Positions 1 to 8,489 are shown, numbered from the stretch's first letter. The stretch: 34,247 bases of DNA from CAZCTC01 sp964501335 (GCA_964501335.1 CAZCTC010000081.1:1-34247); one strand, 5' to 3'. The notes: generated from the sequence alone by a model not told the origin. Made by a program: numbers and translations.

Positions 1-38
1 AGGATGAAAATTCAGCGGAAGTAGACAGCAGCAAGTAG
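1..38 (+). CDS. 3' end of an upstream gene (partial)
   Basis: Reading from base 3 gives the peptide DENSAEVDSSK followed by a TAG stop at 36-38. The last six codons and the stop lie inside a 27-bp sequence (16-42) that is repeated exactly at 30315-30341. There it forms the end of a convincing gene with the same C-terminal EVDSSK. That parallel and the acidic composition suggest that the window opens in the tail of a plus-strand gene. Only about 12 codons are visible, so no function can be given, and the call rests mainly on the analogy with the second copy. Confidence 0.35.
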   Translation, partial: DENSAEVDSSK

Positions 39-42
39 ACAG
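16..42 (+). repeat. 27-bp exact repeat, copy 1
   Basis: This is identical over 27 bases to 30315-30341. It is built from GTAGACAG units separated by CAGCAA, and one more partial unit follows at 43-49. It carries an in-frame TAG stop for the gene ending at 38. Both copies are followed within about 45 bases by a long stem-loop. Confidence 0.85.
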
Positions 43-60
43 TAGACAGCCTGCGCCGCC

Positions 61-183
61 GGGGCGGCTCTGGAAAAGGGCTATGATTTCGTGCGCATTT
101 TGATGCGCACGAAATCATCAACAAAAAACTCTCTTCCGATCCAGCGCGGCGCAACTTACAGGAGAGGGGCCTTGTGCGGGTGA
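61..183 (+). repeat. Stem-loop/CTCTCT-tail repeat, copy 1
   Basis: The unit opens with GGCTCTGGAAAAGGGCT (66-82). A perfect 16-bp stem follows (83-98 pairs with 103-118) with loop TTTG. The conserved tail starts CAACAAAAAACTCTCTT and continues through a GC-rich CAGCGCGGCGC stretch to TTGTGCGGG. The 22 bases at 61-82 are identical to 333-354 in copy 2. The bases after the stem are A-rich, not T-rich, so this is not a classical plus-strand intrinsic terminator. Confidence 0.8.
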
Positions 184-192
184 GGGTGATTT

Positions 193-300
193 TCTAAAGA
201 GGTGCAACGCACTCTGATCTTGCAAGGACAGGCGGGTTGTCATCCGGTTAAGCCGTTTGAATCGACGGTTGTATGAATAGAAAGTGCGTCGCACCTTAGA
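193..300. repeat. 108-bp segment bounded by inverted repeats
   Basis: The left arm AGGTGCAACGCACT (200-213) and the right arm AGTGCGTCGCACCT (283-296) are inverted repeats with one mismatch. With a 2-base gap the pairing extends outward to TCTAA at 193 and TTAGA at 296-300. The arms enclose 69 bp with no open reading frame. It sits between stem-loop repeat copies 1 and 2. It could be a small non-autonomous element or a long RNA hairpin. No target-site duplication is obvious. Confidence 0.5.
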
Positions 301-332
301 CGGAGCTATTTTCAGGACAGAAGGCCATGGCG

Positions 333-463
333 GGGGCGGCTCTGGAAAAGGGCTGTGTTTTGGGGCGCCTTCTGAGGCGCACCAAAACATCAACAAAAAA
401 CTCTCTTTCCTTGCTTCGCCCCGCGCGTCGTATTTGACCGGGAAGAGATCATTTGCGGGACGT
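333..463 (+). repeat. Stem-loop/CTCTCT-tail repeat, copy 2
   Basis: This has the same head as copy 1. The 15-bp stem is 356-370 with 375-389, has one G/A mismatch (364 and 381) and loop TCTG. The tail is CAACAAAAAACTCTCTTTC, then TGCTTCGC, CGCGTCG, GACCGGGAA and TTTGCGGGACG (to about 462). The stem arms share almost no sequence with copy 1 in the GC part, yet they pair. From 464 to 736 I see no gene, only AT-rich sequence with short dyads such as TTTGATT/AATCAAA near 667-694. Confidence 0.8.
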
Positions 464-736
464 TCCAAGGCCGGGGCCCTGCCATAAAGCCCTATTTCCA
501 GGACAGAAAATATATAGGAAAATCTTTCCCCTTTCTTGTACCTTAATTTATGACGCAAAATATACCCATTTTTTAAGATGAACGCTTTTACAATCTGGAT
601 ACCGTGTTAATTCGATTGCAAAATCGAGGTAAGGATAAAACTTTTGTATTTTTTCGTGATAAGTTTTGATTTTTTGAATTTTAATAATCAAACTTTTCTG
701 ATCTAAAGATCTTTAGGAATGGGTGGGGAGGTGGAA

Positions 737-2908
737 ATGGTACGCCAGTGGATTATCAAAGGCATAATCTGGGGGTGTATAGGGACTGGAATTGGAATGG
801 TCTCAGGAGGGAGAAGCAACATGCCGCTTCCGGGGGCTTTTCTGGAGCCGCCTTATTATGGGACCACCTCTGTCCTGGCCGTTTTTGATCATCGGTTGCC
901 GGTGATCTCAGATGGGGATGCGGATATATTGCACTACGATGGAGAGTGGAACGGCAGCGGGGCCCGGCATAATTATGATGAACATCAGGGGATTGATTAC
1001 AGCCTCTTTTATGAACGGGTTCGGGCGGCGGCCCCCGGGAATGTGGAGCGGGCGCAATGGGCGGCGCCGGACCACCGTCAAAGTGCCGGATTGTATATCA
1101 AAATCAGCCATCCCAACTCTTTTTACACACTTTATGCTCACCTCAGTGGGGTGCGGGTGCAACAGGGGGATCTTTTACCCGCCGGGATGGATGAATTCCA
1201 GCGGGTGATTGGATTCAGCGGCAACAGCGGGCAGTGTCGGGGGGCCGGAGGGACGGGCCCGGGAGGGCAGTGTACTCTACAGGATCCACTTACCTGTGGA
1301 GCGCATTTGCATTTTCAGCTTGATTATCAAGATCTTCCGGTTGATCCTTATGGTTGGCGGGCTCCGTTTTCCGATCCCTGGGCAACGTATGATCCCGATG
1401 GCGATGGGCGACCTGACGGTATGCCCAGTGAAAACCGTTGGTTGTTTTATCCGATGATTGAGAACCACGATATCTATCCTTCGGATGCCCCTTTGGTTTT
1501 CCCCGATTTTTCAGAAGAACGTCCCGGTACGATTACGATTGACGATGGGGATAGCGGTTTTGTCACCAGTTTGCCGGATGGATGGGTACGGATCAATGGG
1601 ACCGGCTGGAACAATGACTATCTCTATCAAAGGGTTCCCGGCGGCACCGGATATGCTTATTGGGTTTTTCCGACCTCCGCTATTACTCGGAAATATCATG
1701 TTTTTTTCCATTTTCCTAATTCCAATGCCGCGGGTGAGCCTCGTCGGGCCACTGTCGATGCGGCGCAATATACGATCCGGCATTCTGTTGAGGGAATGCC
1801 GGATTCTTTTAAGAAAGAGGAGTTGGTCGTTCTGGGGCAGGGGGTTTACCCTAATAATTATCATCCTTCTCCCTGGGTGTATGTAGGAACCTATTATTTT
1901 CGTTCTGGGGATGAGAATCTGGATTATGTGAAATTGAGCGCGGTAGCCTCCGGCTCCGACGGGATTCTGGCCGCCGATGCAGTGCGATTTGTTCCAGTTG
2001 TCTATTCTCTCTATTTGCCGGTGGTGTTGCGCCAGCGGGTAGTTATTCCGGCGGCCCCGCATCTTCAACCGGTGGAACTGGGATCGATGGGGAAAGATTT
2101 TTTTGTGCGGTGGACCGCGGTTTTCGGTGCAGACGGCTATCGATTGGAAGAAGCGATCGATCCTGACTTTAGCAATGTTACGGTTTTTACTTTGACCGGC
2201 ACTTCGCTTTTATTTCAAAATCGTGGTCCGGGTCTTTATTATTACCGGGTGCGGGCCTGGAACGATTTCTCATCGGGGAATTGGAGCAATACTGAAAGTT
2301 TTACTTTGCCGGTAATGCCGGGGCCTTACCAGTTTGAATTTCAGGATTTTGAAACGGAGGAGTTGGGACGGAATTGGCTTTTCTATAGCAATCACTTTCC
2401 TTCCAATTATTTACGTCGCGGTTGCCGGAATTTTACAGGCCATTATGGGGCCTGGATGTCCGGCAGTGTCGATTCGGCCGGGGCCCCGGCCATATGTGGT
2501 ACTCCTTATTTGAGTTCTACCTTTAGTTTTTTGGTGTATGGCCCTTTCAGTTTGCGTGATGCAATCTCGGGCTATTTTGCTTTTGCCTATTGGGCCGATA
2601 TCACCGATACGAACGACAGCCTTTTTTACGGTGTGGGGCTCGATCCTTTTAATTTTTATGGTTATACGATCAGTGAGGGGACTGCGGATTGGCAGATTGC
2701 AAGGCTTTATTTTGACGATGTGCCGGATCTGGGCAGTGTGTTGGGAAGCGATTACGTTTGGGTGACGATTCAATTTAAAAGTGATTCCGAAGGTGGTGCC
2801 ACGGAAGGGGTCTATGTGGATCCCGTGTCTTTAAATGCATGTTGGCAGGAACCTTGCTATGTACAGAAAACAGATTTTCCTCGGAATCCTGACGTGTTTT
2901 TTGAGTGA
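737..2908 (+). CDS. Secreted M23 peptidase with golvesin-like and Fn3-like domains
   Basis: This 723-residue protein is predicted to be exported and to cut peptidoglycan cross-bridges outside the membrane. The hydrophobic N-terminus (about residues 5-24) fits a signal peptide or anchor. The M23 (LytM-type) zinc site is complete: HxxxD in DEHQGIDY (H83, D87), H135 in LYAHLS, and the HxH of GAHLHFQ (H190, H192). An unusual Gly/Cys-rich insert of about 20 residues separates GNSG from HLHF. An Asp-rich DPDGDGRPDG loop follows. A golvesin-type domain (about 265-421, ending AADAVRFVP) leads into a YSLYLPVV segment, an Fn3-like domain (about 440-530) and a C-terminal jelly-roll-like region with conserved cysteines. 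The start at 737 is chosen because GGGGAGG lies 5-9 bases upstream; an in-frame ATG at 719 has a poorer site. It is paralogous to the gene at 5479 and probably heads an operon. Confidence 0.85.
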   Translation: MVRQWIIKGIIWGCIGTGIGMVSGGRSNMPLPGAFLEPPYYGTTSVLAVFDHRLPVISDGDADILHYDGEWNGSGARHNYDEHQGIDYSLFYERVRAAAPGNVERAQWAAPDHRQSAGLYIKISHPNSFYTLYAHLSGVRVQQGDLLPAGMDEFQRVIGFSGNSGQCRGAGGTGPGGQCTLQDPLTCGAHLHFQLDYQDLPVDPYGWRAPFSDPWATYDPDGDGRPDGMPSENRWLFYPMIENHDIYPSDAPLVFPDFSEERPGTITIDDGDSGFVTSLPDGWVRINGTGWNNDYLYQRVPGGTGYAYWVFPTSAITRKYHVFFHFPNSNAAGEPRRATVDAAQYTIRHSVEGMPDSFKKEELVVLGQGVYPNNYHPSPWVYVGTYYFRSGDENLDYVKLSAVASGSDGILAADAVRFVPVVYSLYLPVVLRQRVVIPAAPHLQPVELGSMGKDFFVRWTAVFGADGYRLEEAIDPDFSNVTVFTLTGTSLLFQNRGPGLYYYRVRAWNDFSSGNWSNTESFTLPVMPGPYQFEFQDFETEELGRNWLFYSNHFPSNYLRRGCRNFTGHYGAWMSGSVDSAGAPAICGTPYLSSTFSFLVYGPFSLRDAISGYFAFAYWADITDTNDSLFYGVGLDPFNFYGYTISEGTADWQIARLYFDDVPDLGSVLGSDYVWVTIQFKSDSEGGATEGVYVDPVSLNACWQEPCYVQKTDFPRNPDVFFE

Positions 2909-2928
2909 GTGAACCATAGGAGGATGAG

Positions 2929-4083
2929 ATGAACAGCGAATACAGGATTGGGATTGCGGTGGTTATTTTGTTGTTGGGTGGAATCACCGTGGCTTTGGGT
3001 TTATGGGGAGGGATTGGGGTGCGAGTGCAGGCCTCGGTACCCAATCCGGTGCCGGTGACCGATTCGAATACTTTGTTTTTCCTCCGGCAGGGGATGGAAA
3101 TGCATCTGGAACGATTGCAGATTGTTCCGGAGATGGAGAGGCAAAATAAAGAGACTCCGGTGTCGTTGGTTTTACCTTCCCATTCGGCTCAATGTGAGTA
3201 TCTGGGCCAAACGCTGTCGCCGGATGGTCAGTGGATGGCGGTGGATGTAAGTTGTGAAGACAGTTCTCATACGTTGTTGGTTGAAGTTGCTACAGGAAAG
3301 GTGATTCCGGCTTTATCGGAGCCCGGGGAGGAAAGTATCTTTTTAGGGTGGGCCCCGGAAGGCGCGACTTCGATTGTACGGGTGGATCCCCTGGGCGAAA
3401 ATCGGATTGTCCTGGTGCGCCCCGGTGAAGCGGCGATGGAGACGCTGGATCTTTCGCCGTTTACGTACGATGTCGTTATTTCTCCGGACGGCAAACAGAT
3501 TCTTTACGCTTTAAGCCGGGGTCTGGGATTCGGCAGTGAGGTGTGGGTGATGCAGCGGGACGGCAGTCAGCGTCGTCAGATTTTGACGGATGCCACCGGA
3601 ATTATCAGTTATCCCCGCTGGTCTCCCGATGGGGCGGCTCTGGCCTATATTCGGATGGTCGATAGCAATATTCCTTTCACGGTAGGGGATTTGTACCTTA
3701 CCGATGGGGAGGGGGATCAGCCCCGGCGTCTGGCCCCGGCGGATGCCGGGCATGGTTATCCTCCCGTGTGGTCTCCGGACGGTCGATATATCGCTTTTGT
3801 GGGACGTGAAAATCCAGGAGTGACCGCGGCCGATCATTCTCCGTTCTTTTTGGAAAGCAACATCTATTTAGTGGAGGTTGCGGGGGGCTCTGTCCAGGCC
3901 GTGACTCATTTTCCTCATGCTTTGACCGATGGTCCGGCGTGGTCCTCTGATGGAAGCCGGTTGGCTTTCCGTACTCAGGTGGATGGGGCGCCGGAGATCT
4001 GGTTGTGGAATATAGCTGGGGATACGTTGCAACCTTTGCTGCAGGGGGAAGATTGTTTCAGCCCGGTATGGGGATCGGATTGA
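2929..4083 (+). CDS. Membrane-anchored TolB-like beta-propeller protein
   Basis: This 384-residue protein has one hydrophobic segment near the N-terminus (about residues 7-28), so it is probably exported and anchored or cleaved. The remainder is a run of PD40/TolB-type propeller blades, visible as LSPDGQWMAV, ISPDGKQILYAL, WSPDGAALAYI, WSPDGRYIAFVG and WSSDGSRLAFRT. Such propellers bind proteins or ligands and usually have no catalytic activity, so the partner here is unknown. GGAGG lies 5 bases before the ATG, and the gene starts 20 bases after the M23 peptidase gene, which suggests co-transcription. The next gene encodes a second propeller of similar size. A role as sensor or scaffold for the neighbouring wall peptidases is inference from context only. 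Confidence 0.75.
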   Translation: MNSEYRIGIAVVILLLGGITVALGLWGGIGVRVQASVPNPVPVTDSNTLFFLRQGMEMHLERLQIVPEMERQNKETPVSLVLPSHSAQCEYLGQTLSPDGQWMAVDVSCEDSSHTLLVEVATGKVIPALSEPGEESIFLGWAPEGATSIVRVDPLGENRIVLVRPGEAAMETLDLSPFTYDVVISPDGKQILYALSRGLGFGSEVWVMQRDGSQRRQILTDATGIISYPRWSPDGAALAYIRMVDSNIPFTVGDLYLTDGEGDQPRRLAPADAGHGYPPVWSPDGRYIAFVGRENPGVTAADHSPFFLESNIYLVEVAGGSVQAVTHFPHALTDGPAWSSDGSRLAFRTQVDGAPEIWLWNIAGDTLQPLLQGEDCFSPVWGSD

Positions 4084-4096
4084 GATTTACGATTCA

Positions 4097-4138
4097 GGCT
4101 GTTTTTCACCGACTTCCAGAGGCCGGTGAAAAACAGCC
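4097..4138. terminator. Stem-loop between the two propeller genes
   Basis: A perfect 15-bp stem (4097-4111 with 4124-4138) has a 12-base loop. There is no strong T-run on the plus strand, so it may attenuate or protect the transcript. The same operon could continue beyond it. Confidence 0.6.
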
Positions 4139-4177
4139 CGAAAATATTTGAAAAATTAAAAACTGAATGGAGGAGAT

Positions 4178-5431
4178 ATGAAATATAGCCAGCTTATATG
4201 GTTAGTGGGTTTGATAAGCCTTGTGATATTTCTTTCCTGTAATTTGAGTGCGATTTCAGTTCCGGAAATTGATCCTTCTCAAGGATTGACGCCCACTCCG
4301 CAAAGCACTTTTTGGGGAGTGACGCGGATCGGGGATATTCAGGCTTTCTTATATCCTACATTATCGGCGGTTCCTCTGGAAAAGATCCTTTTTGCGGCGG
4401 TTCCCTGTCAATCCAATATCTCCACCTGTGCAGTGGATGAAAATTCACAGAGCAACCTTTATCAGATCAACAGTGATGGTACGGGATTGGTGCAATTGAT
4501 GGCGGGTCAGGGAATTTTGAAGGGGGCTGTTTTATCTCCGGATGGAAAAAGGCTTGCTTTTTTAGATCATCGAAAAGATGTGCAGAATTCTCCATTTCTC
4601 TCTCACCTTTACGTTTGGGATTTTGCTACGAAAACGATTTATCCTGTGATGCTTAACCATGGCGATGAAAGTTCCGAAATCGCGGCTCAGTGGTTTCCAG
4701 ACAGTCAGCGGTTAGTTTTTCTGGGCGTGCCGGTCAATGAATGGGGAACACGGGTGAAAGAGAAGCCGGAACAAATCTATCTTTCTCCTTTTTGGAATGG
4801 GGATCAGGGAGTGTTGTTGGAGTTGCCTTTAAACCTTTCGGTGCAGACTATGTTGATTTCGCCTGACGGTCAATCGCTCGCGATCGTGGTGGAGGATCTT
4901 GAGACCATGCACAGCCAGGTTTTGATGGTGGATACCGACGGTTCTGATTTTCACTTTGTGATGCAGCTGGCTTCCTCAGCTTATCAGAGTGAGCTGCTTT
5001 GGTCAAAAGACAGCCGAAAATTGTTGGTTTCGGATATATTGGGGGACGGTTCTTCGGTGGTTTTTGTGTTGGAGAAGACGCATTTGATGGGGGAGGCTTT
5101 GAACGGCCTTAAGCTTCCGGGAAGTTTTTGGGGATGGCATGCTTTAACGGCTCCGGGTGTGGAAATAGCTTATTGTAGTGCTTCATCTGAAGTGATAATG
5201 TTGACTTTGAAGACCGATTCCATGGAGGCGACTACATTGGGAAACGCCATTTATCCATCCTGTCGGGGCGGCGCACCGCAATGGTCCCAGGATGGCCGGA
5301 AAATAGCCTTTGTTTCGACTGGGGCAGAGCCGGGGGATTTTTGGGGCCTGTATGTTTTAGCGGGAAACAATCTTCAGGAACGCCAGATTGTTAAAGATTT
5401 TCGCGTCCTTGATCTTTTATGGGTTCCTTAG
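4178..5431 (+). CDS. Probable lipoprotein with TolB-like propeller repeats
   Basis: This 417-residue protein begins with a hydrophobic stretch ending in IFLSCN at Cys21. That resembles a lipoprotein signal, although Phe at -3 and Leu at -2 are not ideal for a lipobox. Propeller-blade motifs follow: LSPDGKRLAFLD, WFPDSQRLVFLG, ISPDGQSLAIVV, WSKDSRKLLVSD and WSQDGRKIAFVS. The number and spacing match a five- or six-bladed TolB/WD40-like fold. The start has GGAGG 4 bases upstream. The gene is separated from the previous propeller gene by a stem-loop and from the next M23 gene by 47 bases. Its third positions look more AT-rich than those of its neighbours. It is likely an extracytoplasmic binding protein of unknown ligand that belongs to the same four-gene cassette. 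Confidence 0.7.
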   Translation: MKYSQLIWLVGLISLVIFLSCNLSAISVPEIDPSQGLTPTPQSTFWGVTRIGDIQAFLYPTLSAVPLEKILFAAVPCQSNISTCAVDENSQSNLYQINSDGTGLVQLMAGQGILKGAVLSPDGKRLAFLDHRKDVQNSPFLSHLYVWDFATKTIYPVMLNHGDESSEIAAQWFPDSQRLVFLGVPVNEWGTRVKEKPEQIYLSPFWNGDQGVLLELPLNLSVQTMLISPDGQSLAIVVEDLETMHSQVLMVDTDGSDFHFVMQLASSAYQSELLWSKDSRKLLVSDILGDGSSVVFVLEKTHLMGEALNGLKLPGSFWGWHALTAPGVEIAYCSASSEVIMLTLKTDSMEATTLGNAIYPSCRGGAPQWSQDGRKIAFVSTGAEPGDFWGLYVLAGNNLQERQIVKDFRVLDLLWVP

Positions 5432-5478
5432 AGGTCCCTATCGGCAGATAGCGTGAGGAGTTTAATAAGGAGGGTACC

Positions 5479-7710
5479 ATGATACGCCCGGGTTTGAGGG
5501 TGTTGTTGGTGGTTGGATTTGTCTTTTGGCCAGGAATTGGATTGCCTTACCATTCCAATCCTGAGATTGTACAAAACTCTCTTTTTCTGGAATCGCCTTA
5601 CTACGGCACGGCTTTGATTAATGCTGTTTTTGACCATCAGTTTCCGATGTGGAATGATGGGAACGCAAATGTGATTCATTATGACGGGACGGTTAACGGT
5701 CCAGGGGCCCGCTTGAACTATGATGAACATCGGGGTATTGACTATAACCTTTTTTACACATTGATTCGGGCTTCAGCGTCCGGGACCGTGGCCCAGGCGG
5801 GGTGGGCCGATACCGATCATCGGGCGGGCTTGGGTTTGTATGTCCGTATTTCGCATAGTGAAAACGTAGACTCTCTTTATGGTCATTTAAGTACAATTCG
5901 AGCCCGTCAGGGAGATGTGATCAACGTTCAAGAGTCGGAATTCAGACGGGTGATCGGGACCAGCGGCAATACCGGGCGGGCCTACGGTTATGACGGCTCA
6001 GGAATGGGCGGGGCCTGTACGAACGACGATCCGGCAACCTGCGGGGCGCATTTCCATTTTCAGGTAGAGGTCAATGATGTCGTTGTGGACCCTTATGGTT
6101 GGATCGGCACCTATCCTGATCCCTGGGCCGGGTATGACAGCAACCGGGACGGCCACCCGGAGGGGATGGTCAGTGTGAATCGCTTTGTGCAATATCCCAG
6201 TGTTCATAATCCAGATGTCTATCCTTCGGGCAATCCGGTTCCGCTTCCACCTGTAATCCGCGAGGGCGATACTAATTTGACGATCGATGACGGCGACAAC
6301 GGTTTTTCCGGCAGTCCGGGGGGCTGCTGGGGGATGGCTTACAGTGAAGGGTGGAATGGAGATTACCTTTATCGTACGGTTCCCGGGGCAAATTGTACGG
6401 CTACCTGGACTTTTCCGCAAAATCAGGCCGGGGGCCTTTACCATGTGTTCATCTATGTACCCAATCGCAATGTCTTGCCGGGACAACGCTTGATCACGAT
6501 CGACAGTGCTTCTTATCTTATTCATCATACGGATTCGGGTTCCCATCCGGCTGTGAAAAAGGATGAACGTGTGATTTTGAATCAATGGGTCTATCCTAAC
6601 GAATATCATACCTCCCGGTGGGCCTATGCGGGAACTTACTACTTTGATTCCAATGAGTATGGATTGGATTACATTCGGTCGGAGGTGGATACGCTGGGTG
6701 CGACCGGGGTGATGGCGGCGGATGCGATCCGCTTTGTGAAGATTGATTATCGTTTCTATCTTCCGAATGTGGAACGGCGCTACCCTCCGATTCCGGATAT
6801 GCCGGTGCTGGAGCCGATCCAAATATCCGGCCGACAGAATTCTTATACGGTTCAATGGCGTTCGGCCTATCTGGCGAATTCTTATGCTTTGCAGGAGGCC
6901 CGCACTGCTGATTTTCGGGATGCTGTTTTGCTGGGGGAAACCACTCAGACGCTATGGAATATCTATAATCGCCAGCCGGGAACTTACTATTATCGGATTA
7001 AAGCGCGCAACCAATACGGCGAGACCGACTGGACTGCTCCCCAGAGTGTGACGGTCGAAGGGGCGCATGATTGGACCCGGATGATGCAGCAGGATTTTGA
7101 AGGCAACTTCCCGGAATTGCCCTGGCGGGTTTCGACCAATGCTTCCGGCTATACCTGGGGAAGACGTAATTGCCGCTCGGCGGCGGGTTCCTTCAGTGCC
7201 TGGGTTGCAGGGGGCGGCAGCCGGGGAGGATGGCAACCTTGCGGTAATTCTTATCCCAATAATACCAATGTCTGGATGTATTACGGACCCTTCAGTCTGG
7301 CCGGCGCGACCGATGCCCGGCTCGATTTCTCGTACTGGATCAATATGCAGGACCCGGATGATAAACTTTTCTATGCGGCTTCGATCGATGGCTCGAACTT
7401 CTACGGCAACTTTTTGAGTCTGGGATCGGGAAGCTGGCGGACGCAATCGCTGGATTTGAAGAACATTCCTGGATTGGGCAATCTAACCGGGCGCAGCTCG
7501 GTGTGGATTGCCTTTATTTTCATTTCCGACAGTGCTCAGGTCAATCCCGAAGGAGTCTATGTGGATCGTATCTCTTTGAGCAAATGTGAATACTCTTCCT
7601 GTGAGGGGAGTTTGACATTGGAGGGCGCAGAGATTCCTCTCGGCGATCCGCCTTCCGGTTCGGGAATGCTGGTTTTGCCGGCCGATGTGCCGGATCCCTG
7701 GCCGTTCTAG
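5479..7710 (+). CDS. Secreted M23 peptidase, paralogue of the gene at 737
   Basis: This 743-residue protein has the same architecture as the first gene of the cassette. The signal peptide covers about residues 1-23. The M23 zinc ligands are H84 and D88 in DEHRGIDY, H135 in LYGHLS, and the HxH of GAHFHFQ (H191, H193). It has the same Cys-containing insert before HFHF and a DSNRDGHPEG loop. A golvesin-type domain ends AADAIRFV, then come YRFYLPNVERR, an Fn3-like domain and a C-terminal MAM/jelly-roll-like region with a conserved Cys pair. AAGGAGG is 5 bases before the ATG. The two copies are clearly homologous over their full length but well diverged, so the duplication is old. All metal ligands are kept in both, so both are probably active. 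Stem-loop repeats follow directly after the stop. Confidence 0.85.
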   Translation: MIRPGLRVLLVVGFVFWPGIGLPYHSNPEIVQNSLFLESPYYGTALINAVFDHQFPMWNDGNANVIHYDGTVNGPGARLNYDEHRGIDYNLFYTLIRASASGTVAQAGWADTDHRAGLGLYVRISHSENVDSLYGHLSTIRARQGDVINVQESEFRRVIGTSGNTGRAYGYDGSGMGGACTNDDPATCGAHFHFQVEVNDVVVDPYGWIGTYPDPWAGYDSNRDGHPEGMVSVNRFVQYPSVHNPDVYPSGNPVPLPPVIREGDTNLTIDDGDNGFSGSPGGCWGMAYSEGWNGDYLYRTVPGANCTATWTFPQNQAGGLYHVFIYVPNRNVLPGQRLITIDSASYLIHHTDSGSHPAVKKDERVILNQWVYPNEYHTSRWAYAGTYYFDSNEYGLDYIRSEVDTLGATGVMAADAIRFVKIDYRFYLPNVERRYPPIPDMPVLEPIQISGRQNSYTVQWRSAYLANSYALQEARTADFRDAVLLGETTQTLWNIYNRQPGTYYYRIKARNQYGETDWTAPQSVTVEGAHDWTRMMQQDFEGNFPELPWRVSTNASGYTWGRRNCRSAAGSFSAWVAGGGSRGGWQPCGNSYPNNTNVWMYYGPFSLAGATDARLDFSYWINMQDPDDKLFYAASIDGSNFYGNFLSLGSGSWRTQSLDLKNIPGLGNLTGRSSVWIAFIFISDSAQVNPEGVYVDRISLSKCEYSSCEGSLTLEGAEIPLGDPPSGSGMLVLPADVPDPWPF

Positions 7711-7865
7711 ATAAAAGCACATGTTTTCGCGGGCTTTCTGAAGCCCGCGAAAACATAAACAAAAACTCTCTTTCTCCCATCCAGCGCGTCGCTTTTTACC
7801 AGGGAAGTACCTGTTGCGGGACGCAAAAATCGTTTTTAATCTAAGCTAATGAACAGCTGCACGGG
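7711..7865 (+). repeat. Stem-loop/CTCTCT-tail repeat, copy 3
   Basis: It starts one base after the M23 gene's stop. A perfect 16-bp stem (7721-7736 with 7741-7756) has loop TCTG. The tail is AAACAAAAACTCTCTTTC, then CAGCGCGTCGC, TTTTTACC, GGGAA and GTTGCGGGACG (7813-7823). It runs on through AGCTAATGAACAGCTGCA to CGGGTCG and merges into the head of copy 4. The stem could end transcription of the cassette despite the A-rich flank. Confidence 0.8.
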
Positions 7866-8019
7866 TCGCTGAAAAAAGCCGTATTTTTGCGCGCCTTCTT
7901 ATGCGCGCAAAAATACAAACAAAAGATCTCTCTCCCCCCCTGCTTCGCACAGCGCAGCGCTTTTTACCCAACAAAAGCCTTTTGCGGGATGTTAATATGC
8001 CGATGGCACAGGTCGAAAA
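7866..8019 (+). repeat. Stem-loop/CTCTCT-tail repeat, copy 4
   Basis: A 14-bp perfect stem (7881-7894 with 7903-7916) has an 8-base loop and is preceded by CTGAAAAAAGCC. The tail is AAACAAAAGATCTCTCT, TGCTTCGCACAGCGCAGCGC, TTTTTACCC, TTTTGCGGGATG and GCACAGGTCGAAAA. It is in tandem with copy 3, with the stems 160 bp apart. Confidence 0.8.
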
Positions 8020-8072
8020 TTTAATAAACCATTGCGCCGTTCCCACAGGGAACGGCGCAATGGTTTATTAAA
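8020..8072. terminator. 25-bp perfect hairpin between convergent genes
   Basis: The arms 8020-8044 and 8048-8072 pair perfectly around a 3-base loop. It lies 7 bases beyond the stop of the minus-strand DUF3795 gene and downstream of the plus-strand M23 gene. AT-rich outer arms around a GC-rich core fit a bidirectional terminator. Confidence 0.75.
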
Positions 8073-8079
8073 ACAGCAA

Positions 8080-8436
8080 TTAGCTCAGATTTAATCCGCG
8101 GCGAATTTCTTCCAGATTTTCCCGGACCGGTGCGACCTTCATAAAATCGGCCAATACCTGGCAGCTGTCGTATTCGGTGCAGTGTCCGCAGCTGATCACA
8201 CCTTTATCCACGCCGCAGGCCCGGACCGGGCATTGGCTGCAATAGCCTCCCAGGCGGCCGGTAGTGGCGCGGCAACCGTCGCAAGTGACGGCTTCGATCG
8301 GCATATCGGGAGAATTGTATTCTTTCCGCCATTTCTCTACAAGGCGAAGTTTGGCTGCTTCATCGTTGGCCTGGGTGGCCTGATAGGCTTCGCAGCCGGC
8401 GCAATCCAATCCACAAATGGCATAATACTTTTCCAT
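8080..8436 (-). CDS. DUF3795-family Cys-rich protein
   Basis: This small soluble protein of 118 residues begins MEKYYAICGLDCAGCEAY, the hallmark of the DUF3795 family. Later cysteines occur in TCDGCRAT, GGYCSQCPVRACGV, SCGHCTEY and SCQVL. The regular Cys pairs suggest metal or Fe-S binding. The family's biochemical role is not established. The start is fixed by AGGAG 9 bases upstream of the ATG at 8436; an upstream in-frame ATG at 8517 lies inside the promoter's -35 box. A good promoter (8490-8517) sits about 55 bases upstream of the start. The gene stands alone and ends at a 25-bp hairpin. Confidence 0.85.
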   Translation of the reverse strand: MEKYYAICGLDCAGCEAYQATQANDEAAKLRLVEKWRKEYNSPDMPIEAVTCDGCRATTGRLGGYCSQCPVRACGVDKGVISCGHCTEYDSCQVLADFMKVAPVRENLEEIRRGLNLS

Positions 8437-8489
8437 GAGACGGGACTCCTTTTTGGATAACCGAATTTCTTGCAAGGGGAAACGGTTTA

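Noticed and set aside
118..558. 146-codon open frame on the minus strand
   Set aside because: It runs through both repeat copies and the inverted-repeat element, has no recognisable domain and no ribosome site, and its composition follows the repeats.
7541..8046. Minus-strand frames starting MFSRASES-like and similar peptides seen near several hairpins
   Set aside because: The recurring peptides (MFSAASES, MFSRASES, MIFRASEC) are translations of the hairpin arms, which begin ATGNTTT on both strands. They are not a peptide family.
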